Assembly: GCA_027625215.1 (NCBI GenBank)
Contig: JAQBWJ010000148.1
Coordinates: 1 to 6,292, forward strand
Origin: Candidatus Poribacteria bacterium
Lineage (GTDB): Bacteria > Poribacteria > WGA-4E > GCA-2687025
Direction of reading: 5' to 3'
DNA: 6,292 bases
Shown here: one piece after another, positions 1 to 6,119 of the stretch
How positions within the stretch are numbered: the first letter of the stretch is position 1
How the letters are laid out: every line of letters starts with the position of its first letter
Notes under the pieces: generated by a model
Database searches by the model: none
Seen by the model: only the letters and a program-made list of their open reading frames with translations
What the model was told of the DNA's origin: nothing
Made by a program: the position numbers and the translations under genes

Positions 1-1
1 C

Positions 2-811
2 GTCAAGCACGTCTAGGGGAACGGTTTTTTGAAAGTGGCGTCCGTCGGCGGGATTCGTCCCGCGTGGATGCCGTCTCAACGGGTGCGGATCGTCGGGCGC
101 AGCGGGATCGTTCACGGCGTCGTCGGCACGCTGTCGAGTGACAACAAAGACCCGAAGATGGAAGACCTGTTCATCGACATCGGCGCGAAGGACAAGGAGG
201 ACGCGCTAAAATGGGTGGAGCTCGGCGACCCCATCGTCGTCGGTCACGACTGGCAGGAACTGGACAACGGGCTCGTCACCGCGCGCAATTTTGACAATCG
301 CGTCGGCTGCTATATCGTCGCGGAGGTAATGCGGCGGTTGTCGGAGCGCGAATCCGTTCCCGTGACGGTGCTGGGCGTCTCCGCGACACAGGAGGAAACG
401 GGCGGCATCGGCGCGGGACAGGTGGCGAATCGATGGAAACCGACCGTCGGCATCGCCTTCGATGTGACGTGGGCGTCCGATTACCCTTCCACCAACCAAG
501 CGCTCATCGGCGACGTGAAGTTGGGAGGCGGACCCGTCCTGATACGCGGCGTTCGCACGAGCCAACGGCTGTACGAACAACTCCGCGCCACCGCCGAACG
601 GCACGACATCCCCTGGCAGGTCGAGACGGAGACGGGTCGCACGTCAACGGACGCCGACTCGATCTCGACGCAACACGGCGGCATCCCCGTGACGGTCATC
701 AGCATCCCGACCCGCTACATGCACAGCAGTTGTGAAGTGATCTCGCTGAACGACGTGGAACAGATCATCGACCTGACTGTCGCCTACCTCACCGAATACG
801 GGACGGCGTAA
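2..811 (+). pseudogene. M42 family metallo-aminopeptidase, 5'-truncated by window edge and interrupted by in-frame TAG
   Basis: This is the C-terminal three quarters of an M42 (glutamyl aminopeptidase/FrvX/TET-type) di-metal peptidase, which removes N-terminal residues from peptides in the cytoplasm. Numbering from the TTG at 29, the bridging metal Asp is D89 in FDNR, the catalytic Glu pair is E122-E123 in the TQEETGG motif, a metal Asp is D145 in AFDVT, and the C-terminal metal His is H232 in RYMHSS. Family members are about 340-360 residues; here 260 follow the TTG. Upstream, the same frame reads VKHV, then TAG (14-16), then GNGFLKVASVGG. This matches the usual family run leading into the GFLK..SVGG segment, so the stop falls inside the conserved protein rather than before a start. 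The first metal His (HMDE-type motif) would lie left of the window. A product starting at TTG 29 would lack it and part of the fold. The stop is either a real nonsense mutation (one base from GAG, CAG or AAG) or a sequence error. The downstream gene begins 7 bases after the stop. Confidence 0.85.
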
Positions 812-818
812 CCCAACC

Positions 819-1858
819 GTGCGATTCTACGCCCACACAACTCCCGGACTCGAACCGATCACAGCGGATGAGATCGCGTCGCGGCTGGACGGCGCGCGCG
901 TCCTCCGCGAGCGACACGGCATCGTCCACTTCGACTATCGCGGCGACTATCACCGACTTCTCGATTTCGGCACGACGGAAGACGTGTTCGCCGAGCTCTC
1001 GTCGCAGGAGGTCGGCAAGAACTGGTCGGACTTGCGCCGCGCCGACAACATGTTCTTCCCGGCGGGCGCGTTGGAGCGCGGGTTCAGCGTGTACCGCGCA
1101 ATCCATCCGAAGCGCGTCAACCGCGTGACATACCGTGTCATCTCGCAGCGGTTGGGTGGTCAGTTCGACTATCGACGGGTGGACGTGCAGGAGTTCGTCT
1201 CGAAGGCGGTACAAGCGCAATATTCGCGGTGGAAGCCCGTCGCCGAAGACGGACACCTGGAGTTCTGGGTGCGACAGGACGCGCAGGAGCTCCTCATCGG
1301 GCTCCGCCTCTCCGACCGCACTATGCGCCACCGCGCGTATAAAATCGCCCACCTCGACGCCTCCCTGCGCCCGATCATTGCGCGGAGCATGGTGTGGCTG
1401 TCGCGTCCGTCGGATGACGACGTGTTCGTGGACCCGATGTGCGGCGCGGCGACACTCGTGATCGAACGAGCGGTACACGGACGGTACGAGGGGCTGCTCG
1501 GCGGCGACATTCGAGATGAAGCGTTGAGTGTTGCGGCGCGCAACATCGGGACAAAGTATCAACCCCGCGCGTTGTGTCGGTGGGATGCCCGCCGTCTCCC
1601 GCTTCAAGACGAATCCGTCTCGCGGATCGTGTGCAACCTCCCCTTCGGCAAGAAGATCGGCTCGACAGACGAGAATCGCGCGTTCTGTCCGAAGCCGAGC
1701 GCGTGTTGACGCCGAACGGTCGGATGGTGTTGTTGTCGGGCGACACGGCGAACCTCAAACACGCGGTCACATTGAACGATGCTTTCACCCTGGACGAACG
1801 CTACGAGACGGAAACGCTCGGCGAACCCGCGACGCTCATCGCTCTGAACAAGGAGTGA
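819..1858 (+). pseudogene. THUMP-domain SAM-dependent RNA methyltransferase (Trm14/TrmN-like), frameshifted
   Basis: This is probably a tRNA or rRNA guanine-N2 methyltransferase of the THUMP plus Rossmann-fold class. It starts at GTG 819 with RFYAHTTPGLE, typical of the family N-terminus; the Shine-Dalgarno is weak. Residues about 60-165 fit a THUMP RNA-binding region. The methyltransferase domain follows: motif I VDPMCGAATLVIE (204-216), an acidic residue in GGDIR (D230), an Asp in WDARRLPL (D256), and the catalytic-type motif IV NLPFG (273-277). The first frame then reads ENRA and runs off-family to a TGA at 1707-1709, giving 296 residues. The missing C-terminus appears in another frame from about 1682 as VLSEAERVLTPNGRMVLLS and ends at TGA 1856-1858. 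Rejoined, the protein would be about 345 residues, the expected family size. From memory, the ENR..VLSEA junction is about four residues shorter than in relatives, which would fit a small (about 13 base) deletion between cgcg repeats. No slippery heptamer is visible, so programmed frameshifting is unlikely. The exact target base is unknown. Confidence 0.85.
1850..1855 (+). promoter_or_regulatory. Ribosome binding site of the Nudix gene
   Basis: AAGGAG lies 7 bases before TTG 1863, inside the last codons of the methyltransferase gene. It supports the TTG start and translation from the upstream operon message, because no room for a separate promoter is visible. Confidence 0.75.
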
Positions 1859-1862
1859 GGTT

Positions 1863-2324
1863 TTGGACGAAACCCCGTCGTGTTATCGCATCCGTCCCGT
1901 CGCGCTCTGCTTGTTTCTGAACGAAGGGCGATTCCTCGTCTTTGAAGCGTCGATTCCCGCGACGGACACGCGCGATGAGCTTTGGTTCCACCGACCGCTC
2001 GGCGGCGGCATCGAATACGGTGAACGCGCCGCAGATGCGGTGCGACGCGAGATGCGCGAGGAGCTCGGCGTCGAAATAACAGACATCGAACTGCTCGGTA
2101 CGTTGGAGAACATCTGGACGTTCGAGGGCGAGGTGGGACACGAAATCGTCTTCGTGTTCAACGCGCGATTCGTGGACGAGTCGCTCTACGAACGGGACGA
2201 GTTCGACGTGTACGAAGCGGGCGTTGACCTGCACCTGCGAGCCGTGTGGTTGTCCATCGAGGACGTGCGACAGGGCAAGACCCACCCTGTCTACCCCGAC
2301 GACCTACTCAACCTGCTCGTATAA
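1863..2324 (+). CDS. Nudix hydrolase
   Basis: This 153-residue enzyme should hydrolyse a nucleoside diphosphate linked to some other moiety, using Mg2+ or Mn2+. The Nudix box GX5EX7REUXEEXGU is complete: G48, E54, R62-E63-M64, E66-E67, G69-V70. It is preceded by FHRPLGG, the usual strand and turn before the box. The length is that of a single-domain Nudix protein, with no signal peptide or extra domain. The substrate cannot be read from the sequence; the run ENIWTFEGEVGHEIVFVF (residues 82-99) after the box resembles a broad subgroup of uncharacterised Nudix proteins. The TTG start is chosen from the AAGGAG 7 bases upstream; no upstream ATG fits. It begins 4 bases after the methyltransferase stop, so it is probably co-transcribed with it. 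Its last 21 bases overlap the end of the opposing YgjP-like gene. Confidence 0.92.
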   Translation: MDETPSCYRIRPVALCLFLNEGRFLVFEASIPATDTRDELWFHRPLGGGIEYGERAADAVRREMREELGVEITDIELLGTLENIWTFEGEVGHEIVFVFNARFVDESLYERDEFDVYEAGVDLHLRAVWLSIEDVRQGKTHPVYPDDLLNLLV

Positions 2325-2858
2325 CGCAGACTCGACATCGTCCTCCGCCAACCCGACCGCCATCAAAAATCCTCGCGCCCGCTCCGTCAGCGGATACCGC
2401 TCGCACAACGCCCAAAACGCCTTCGAGTGGTTTGCCTCGACCAGATGGGCGAGCTCGTGAACAATCACGTAATCGAGCACCCATGTCGGGTACTTTTTGA
2501 GCGTGTCGGATAGGCGGATCGTCCCGCGAGCGGGCGTGCAACTCCCGAACCGTTTGTGTTGGTTCGACACGTATCGGATCGACGCGAGGGAGAGCTCCCC
2601 GTCGAAGAACTGCCGATTCAACGCCTCTGCGCGCTGGAGCAGGTCGTCGTCGCTGGATGGCGTTCGCCGCCCCTTCCGTTTGCGCTTGAGCCGCGTCGTC
2701 AGTCGGTCGATGATCGGCTGGAGCTCCGACTGACGCATCGACGCGGGCGCGAGCACCTCGATCACATCGTCCACCCATCGGGCTTCGACGGTCCTCTTTC
2801 GCCGACGGCTCCGCACGACGCGGATTTCCGGCTGCCGGTCGTTTGATGTCGGGCTCAA
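2304..2858 (-). CDS. YgjP-like zinc metallopeptidase-domain protein (DUF45/M48-related)
   Basis: This 184-residue protein of the YgjP/DUF45 family has a zincin active site: HELAH at 134-138 (H134, E135, H138), then the third ligand H144 in NHSKAFW. The preceding segment fits the family pattern RFGSC....I.LS..L..YP..VLDYVIVHELAHL. Residues about 8-55 form the basic N-terminal part (RSRRRKRTVEARW) typical of the family. E. coli YgjP has been reported to act as a UTP pyrophosphatase, but whether that applies here is unknown; a protease role is the alternative. The frame is open back to 2942. I choose TTG 2858 because GGAGGG sits 5 bases upstream on the - strand, because family similarity begins only after it, and because the longer version would run across the promoter of the divergent gene. 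The gene ends in TAG, which shows that amber is used as a normal stop here. Confidence 0.87.
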   Translation of the reverse strand: MSPTSNDRQPEIRVVRSRRRKRTVEARWVDDVIEVLAPASMRQSELQPIIDRLTTRLKRKRKGRRTPSSDDDLLQRAEALNRQFFDGELSLASIRYVSNQHKRFGSCTPARGTIRLSDTLKKYPTWVLDYVIVHELAHLVEANHSKAFWALCERYPLTERARGFLMAVGLAEDDVESALYEQVE

Positions 2859-2863
2859 TAGAA

Positions 2864-2869
2864 CCCTCC
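2864..2869 (-). promoter_or_regulatory. Ribosome binding site of the YgjP-like gene
   Basis: Read on the - strand this is GGAGGG, 5 bases before TTG 2858. It decides the start in favour of the 184-residue product over the longer 212-residue frame. It overlaps the -35-like hexamer of the + strand promoter. Confidence 0.65.
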
Positions 2870-2895
2870 ACAATTTGGGGGATGTCCAGTATAAT
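2867..2895 (+). promoter_or_regulatory. Sigma-70-type promoter of the secreted-protein genes
   Basis: A perfect TATAAT -10 box lies at 2890-2895. It is separated by exactly 17 bases from TCCACA at 2867-2872, which matches the TTGACA consensus at 4 of 6 positions. A start near 2902 would give a leader of about 55 bases before ATG 2957. It is the only near-consensus promoter I noticed in the window and it sits in the one clear divergent intergenic gap. Confidence 0.7.
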
Positions 2896-2917
2896 CGTGG
2901 CGTAGCACCGAAGTCGA
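2888..2917 (-). promoter_or_regulatory. Possible overlapping divergent promoter for the YgjP-like gene
   Basis: On the - strand, TATACT (complement of 2888-2893, 5 of 6 to consensus) follows TCGACT (complement of 2912-2917, 4 of 6) with an 18-base spacer. Transcription would start near 2881, giving a short leader before TTG 2858. The two -10 boxes overlap by four bases, so the two directions would compete for polymerase. This is weaker than the + strand promoter. Confidence 0.4.
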
Positions 2918-2956
2918 GCGTCTTGTTGCATCCGCACCTCATGAAAGGAACGCGGG

Positions 2957-3682
2957 ATGAAACGATTGGCGATGATGGTCGGCTTGTTGATCGCGGTGGC
3001 GACGGCTGCCTCCGCGCAGAAGATGCACTACCAGCAGAACTTCGACGGTCTCAACAACGGCGATCTGGACGGGCAGGACGGGTGGTCGGTCGGCGCGCCC
3101 GCGAACATGCCGTCCGTCACCGTCGAGAACGCCGTCGTGTTTGGCAACTCAGGCAAAGCAGTTCAGGTCGACGCGATGACCGAAGTCGTCCGCGTGATTG
3201 AGCCGAAACTCACGTCCGGCACCCACTTCATCTCCGTCTTTTTCCGCTTCGAGAACATCGTCGGCGACAACACGATGCACCTCTATTTCGGCGATTCGGT
3301 GCGCGAGTGGAACGCGGGTCCCGTCATCCGCATTGGATCGCAGTCGGGCGCGCCCGATATGGTGGGCGTGCACGATGGGCAGACGGTTGTGCCGGTCGCG
3401 CCGATCCGAAAGGGAGAATGGCAGCACCTGATGTCCGTCATGAACATCGACAAACAGACGTACTCCGTCTGGGTCGATGAAAAACTCGTCGCCGACGAAT
3501 TCGCGTGGCGCAACCCGCTCCACCTCGCGCTCGGTTGGTGGATGATCGGGTTCGACGCGGGCGCGGGACTGATCGGTTACTACGACGAGTTCGCGTTCGG
3601 CGCAGGCGATACCTACTCGCTCGACGTGTCGCCCCAAGACCGCATGACGACGACATGGGGATCGCTCAAATCGGCTCGATAG
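2957..3682 (+). CDS. Secreted jelly-roll (LamG-like) domain protein, paralog A
   Basis: This 241-residue exported protein has no recognised specific function. The signal peptide is clear: MKR, a hydrophobic core over residues 4-18, and a likely signal peptidase I site ASA|Q after residue 20. The mature part begins HYQQNFDGLNNGDLDGQDGW, typical of concanavalin-A/LamG-like beta-sandwich domains in exported proteins. Further fold-type features are WQHL (155-158), TYSVWVDEKLVA (168-179) and GFDAGAGLIGYYDE (198-211). After the domain comes a short polar tail, VSPQDRMTTTWGSLKS (224-239), which is kept in the neighbouring paralog. There are no cysteines, no membrane anchor and no lipobox. ATG 2957 is supported by AAAGGAA 6 bases upstream and by the signal peptide. 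It is the first gene after the promoter at about 2890 and ends 29 bases before its paralog. A role in carbohydrate or matrix binding is a guess from the fold only. Confidence 0.85.
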   Translation: MKRLAMMVGLLIAVATAASAQKMHYQQNFDGLNNGDLDGQDGWSVGAPANMPSVTVENAVVFGNSGKAVQVDAMTEVVRVIEPKLTSGTHFISVFFRFENIVGDNTMHLYFGDSVREWNAGPVIRIGSQSGAPDMVGVHDGQTVVPVAPIRKGEWQHLMSVMNIDKQTYSVWVDEKLVADEFAWRNPLHLALGWWMIGFDAGAGLIGYYDEFAFGAGDTYSLDVSPQDRMTTTWGSLKSAR

Positions 3683-3694
3683 CCGCTCACCCCT

Positions 3695-3703
3695 AAGGAA
3701 GGG
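3695..3703 (+). promoter_or_regulatory. Ribosome binding site of paralog B
   Basis: AAGGAAGGG ends 8 bases before ATG 3712 in the 29-base gap between the two secreted-protein genes. It supports independent translation of the second gene from a shared message. Confidence 0.65.
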
Positions 3704-3711
3704 ATGTTGAA

Positions 3712-4443
3712 ATGCGTACGCGCATGAGTCTCGTGATTGCGTTGGCGGTTGGTCTGGTTTCGTCGGCGATGGCGCAGACGATTCACTATCAACAGAACTT
3801 CGACGGTCTGACCAACGGCGACCTGAACGGTCAAGGCGGTTGGGCGATTGGCGCTCCGGCTCCCGCCGTCGGCTCTCCGGTGATCCAATCGACAGTCGTT
3901 CACGGCAGCACCGGCAAAGCGGTCCAGGTCAGCATGGCGCAAGAGGTGGAGCGCGACATCGTTCCCCGCATCACGGCGGGCATCCACTTCATGTCGGTCT
4001 GGTTCCGGGTTGAAAACCCGACGGGCAACACGCTCCACCTCTATTTGGGCGACACGGTGCGCGAATTTAACGCAGGACCCGTCATTCGTATCGGTACGCA
4101 GTCCGGCGATCCGTTGAAAGTTGGCGCGCACAACGGCTCTCCCGTTTCGCCGATTGCCGACATTCATCCCGGCACATGGCAGCACCTGTTCGTCGTCTTC
4201 GACGTGGATGCGCGCACCTATTCGATTTGGGTGGATGACGCGCTCGCCGCCGAGAACTTCGCGTGGCGAAACCCCGCTCATCAGGCGCTGGGTTGGATGA
4301 TGATCGGATTCGACGCCGGAGCCGGGTTGATCGGATACTACGACGACATGATCTTCGGCGCTGGCAACAACCTGCCGACGGCGGTCTCGCCGCAAGACCG
4401 ACTGACGACGACGTGGGTGACGCTCAAGTCCGTCGACAGCTAA
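3712..4443 (+). CDS. Secreted jelly-roll (LamG-like) domain protein, paralog B
   Basis: This 243-residue exported protein is a tandem paralog of the preceding gene, about 60% identical in the mature part by my hand alignment (roughly 132 of 220 positions). The signal peptide has MRTR, a hydrophobic core over residues 6-17 and a likely cleavage AMA|Q after residue 21. Shared blocks are HYQQNFDGL, GKAVQV, NAGPVIRIG, WQHL, FAWRNP, the strongly kept MIGFDAGAGLIGYYD (197-211), and the tail VSPQDRLTTTW (225-235). The regions between these blocks differ freely, notably residues 50-66 and 84-98, which suggests an old duplication with conserved fold and diverged surface. There are no cysteines. The neighbour order suggests one transcript with paralog A and perhaps the DUF1802 gene 40 bases downstream. 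Function is unknown; a ligand-binding or structural exported protein is likely. Confidence 0.85.
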   Translation: MRTRMSLVIALAVGLVSSAMAQTIHYQQNFDGLTNGDLNGQGGWAIGAPAPAVGSPVIQSTVVHGSTGKAVQVSMAQEVERDIVPRITAGIHFMSVWFRVENPTGNTLHLYLGDTVREFNAGPVIRIGTQSGDPLKVGAHNGSPVSPIADIHPGTWQHLFVVFDVDARTYSIWVDDALAAENFAWRNPAHQALGWMMIGFDAGAGLIGYYDDMIFGAGNNLPTAVSPQDRLTTTWVTLKSVDS

Positions 4444-4483
4444 ACTCGCTTACACACGCAACGGAAAGGGGCATCACTCTCTC

Positions 4484-5176
4484 ATGACTGGCTACAACGA
4501 CAATCCCGCCGTACTCGGATTGAAAGAGTGGCAGGTGACGGTGGATGCCCTGCTCCGTGGCGACCTTGCCTTCATGATGCGTAAGGGCGGCATCCACGAG
4601 CCCGCGAACCGCTTCCTGCATGACACATCCAAATGTTGGCTGTTCCCGACGTATGAGCACCAGTACGAGTTTGTCGATGAGGGCGACACGCTGCTCAAAG
4701 AGCGGTGGATGAGCCATCTGCTGGAGTCGCGTCAAACGCATCGCTCGGCGGATGAGGCGGAACGCTCCGGCATTGGCGTCCACACGCCGGAGACGATCTT
4801 GTTGGAAGGCTACGCGGAAACCCTCGCCATCCACGAGTTCTGGACGCAAACATCCGTCAATGCCCTGATTGACTTAGGCATCTGGACGCCGGAGTTCGCC
4901 GTGACGCGCTTGAAGTGGAAGCCGCGTCAGCCGTTGGTGGTGTTTCATCTTCAGGCATTTCGGTTGGATGACCCGTTGTCCATACCCGCCGATCAAGTCC
5001 CCAAACGCTGCTACAGTTGGATCGAAACGCCTTTTCGCGTTGAAAACTACGCTGGGACACCCGTTGAGTGCGCGTCGAGCGATGGGTTGAAGCGGCTGTG
5101 TTCGGAACTGTCCATCCTCCCCGAAGAAACCGCCGCGAGAGAACGCGCGCGGGTCGAAGTAGGTAACAAGCGATGA
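4484..5176 (+). CDS. DUF1802 family protein
   Basis: This 230-residue protein is probably cytoplasmic: it has no signal peptide or membrane segment. It has the family's landmark motifs in order: GLKEWQVTVDALLRGD (12-27), MRKGGIHE (32-39), LFPTYEHQ (53-60), then in the C-terminal half LVVFHLQAFRLDDP (151-164) and CYSWIET (176-182). The molecular function of DUF1802 proteins is not established. The middle stretch (residues 65-115), rich in charged residues, and the last 45 or so residues look more variable. Start ATG 4484 is supported by the family N-terminus; the best Shine-Dalgarno, GGAAAGGGG at 4463-4471, is rather far (12 bases), so initiation may be weak. It lies 40 bases after paralog B with no obvious terminator between, so it may be on the same transcript, but a functional link to the secreted proteins is not shown. 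Confidence 0.82.
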   Translation: MTGYNDNPAVLGLKEWQVTVDALLRGDLAFMMRKGGIHEPANRFLHDTSKCWLFPTYEHQYEFVDEGDTLLKERWMSHLLESRQTHRSADEAERSGIGVHTPETILLEGYAETLAIHEFWTQTSVNALIDLGIWTPEFAVTRLKWKPRQPLVVFHLQAFRLDDPLSIPADQVPKRCYSWIETPFRVENYAGTPVECASSDGLKRLCSELSILPEETAARERARVEVGNKR

Positions 5177-5202
5177 CGTCATCTTTCCCTGCGCGTCCGG
5201 CT

Positions 5203-5238
5203 CTCCTCCCCCTGAGGGGGAGGATTAATGTGGGGGTT
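5203..5238. repeat. G/C-rich extragenic palindromic repeat, left copy
   Basis: TCCTCCCCC (5204-5212), loop TGA and GGGGGAGGA (5216-5224) form a perfect 9-base-pair hairpin, followed by ATTAATG and TGGGGGTT. The whole unit recurs in inverted orientation at 5265-5302. Repeats of this general look occur between genes in many GC-rich bacteria as REP-like elements. It lies 27 bases after the DUF1802 stop. No T-tract follows, so it is not a canonical intrinsic terminator, although the hairpin could protect the 3' end of the upstream message. Confidence 0.7.
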
Positions 5239-5264
5239 CCGAACATCCCTCGCGTGAGTACAAA

Positions 5265-5302
5265 AACCCCCATCCCAGCCTCCCCCCTCAGGGGGAAGGG
5301 GG
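5265..5302. repeat. G/C-rich extragenic palindromic repeat, right inverted copy
   Basis: The reverse complement of this stretch aligns with the left copy at about three quarters of positions: CCCCCTGAGGGGG, then AGG, then TGGGGGTT. It has its own hairpin, CCCCC (5283-5287), loop TCA and GGGGG (5291-5295), with further pairing beyond one mismatch. The two copies can alternatively pair with each other as one long stem around a 26-base loop (5239-5264). It ends 16 bases before the uppP start, so folding could affect uppP translation. No flanking direct repeat was recognised. Confidence 0.7.
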
Positions 5303-5318
5303 TTGTCGGCGGTGACAA

Positions 5319-6119
5319 ATGAGCCTTTGGGAAGCCGCCGTGTTGGGACTCGTGCAGGGGCTGACGGAGTTTTTGCCCGTCAGCAGTTCCGGGCATCTCG
5401 TGTTGGCGCAACATCTGTTTGGACTCGGCGGCGCGGAGAATCTCGCGTACGACCTGCTGTTGCACATCGCCACGTTGTTCGCCGTCTTCATCGCCTTCCG
5501 CAACGACTTGTGGACGATGCTGACAGGCATCATCAAACGCGACCGCACCCAACTGAAACTCGCCTTCTTCCTGATTCTGGCGATGGCTCCGACAGGGATG
5601 ATCGCCATCCTCATCAAGGAGTACATCGAGGAAGCGTTCAATCGCCCCATGGTCGTCGGGTTCATGCTGTTGATCACAGGGAGCGCGCTCTACATCACCC
5701 CCCGCGCCCGCCGACCGTTCCTGTTGTTGGAGGGGATAGGCGTCAAACAGGCGTTGACTATCGGCATCGTTCAGGGGTTCGCGCCGCTGCCGGGCATCTC
5801 CCGTTCCGGCGTGACGATCTGCGCGGGCATCGCCTCCGGGTTGCAGGCGGAAGCGTCGGCGCGGTTTTCGTTCCTGCTGGCGATCTTGGCGATTGTCGCG
5901 GCGTCTATCTTCTCGATAAGCGACATCAGCGCGTTTCCCACAGAGAACCTCCCCGCCGTCGGTGTCGGGATGGTCGTCGCGTTCGCGTCGGGACTGGTGT
6001 CGATCCAGTGGTTGATGAAGATCGCGCGGCGGGGTAAGTTCGACATGTTCGCGTACTACTGTTTCGCGGTCGGGACCGTCGCCATTGTCGTCACGCTGTT
6101 GCAGGATCGGATCGGTTGA
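5319..6119 (+). CDS. uppP: Undecaprenyl-diphosphate phosphatase UppP (BacA family)
   Basis: This 266-residue integral membrane enzyme dephosphorylates undecaprenyl diphosphate to undecaprenyl phosphate. It regenerates the lipid carrier for peptidoglycan and other envelope polymers; overproduction in other bacteria gives bacitracin resistance. Both signature regions are present: VQGLTEFLPVSSSGHL (12-27), with E17 and H26 equivalent to E. coli E21 and H30, and VQGFAPLPGISRSG (151-164), with R162 equivalent to E. coli R174. The position of E. coli E17 is Gln here (Q13), a substitution common in the family. Several hydrophobic stretches (for example 47-60, 80-98, 110-125, 183-200, 213-230 and 245-260) fit the multi-pass fold, and the length is normal. 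ATG 5319 places the family N-terminus correctly; the Shine-Dalgarno (GGCGGTGA just upstream) is weak. The gene follows the inverted repeat and its stop overlaps the start of the M16 gene. Confidence 0.96.
   Translation: MSLWEAAVLGLVQGLTEFLPVSSSGHLVLAQHLFGLGGAENLAYDLLLHIATLFAVFIAFRNDLWTMLTGIIKRDRTQLKLAFFLILAMAPTGMIAILIKEYIEEAFNRPMVVGFMLLITGSALYITPRARRPFLLLEGIGVKQALTIGIVQGFAPLPGISRSGVTICAGIASGLQAEASARFSFLLAILAIVAASIFSISDISAFPTENLPAVGVGMVVAFASGLVSIQWLMKIARRGKFDMFAYYCFAVGTVAIVVTLLQDRIG

Noticed and set aside
14..16. TAG read as an amino acid (recoding or pyrrolysine)
   Set aside because: TAG ends the YgjP-like gene and secreted paralog A at sensible family lengths, and M42 peptidases are not known to need such a residue here.
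789..1607. A 272-codon open frame on the - strand opposite the methyltransferase
   Set aside because: The + strand carries clear THUMP and methyltransferase motifs through this region; the - strand product has no family features.
1671..1700. Programmed ribosomal frameshift in the methyltransferase
   Set aside because: No slippery heptamer or nearby stimulatory Shine-Dalgarno plus hairpin was found, and the family is not known to use frameshifting.
2859..2942. N-terminal extension of the YgjP-like protein to 212 residues
   Set aside because: The extra 28 residues show no family similarity, and the frame would cross the divergent promoter. A good Shine-Dalgarno precedes TTG 2858.
3613..4395. 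A 260-codon open frame on the - strand opposite secreted paralog B
   Set aside because: A similar Arg/Val/Asp-rich antisense frame (3149-3637) occurs opposite paralog A, so it is a by-product of the duplicated coding sequence and its codon bias.
5204..5224. Intrinsic transcription terminator after DUF1802
   Set aside because: The hairpin is strong but is followed by ATTAATG rather than a T-tract, and the same unit recurs inverted nearby, so a repeat element is the better call.
5203..5302. Short CRISPR-like array or an IS-derived MITE
   Set aside because: There are only two units, in inverted rather than direct orientation, with a 26-base spacer. No flanking target-site duplication or transposase gene is visible.
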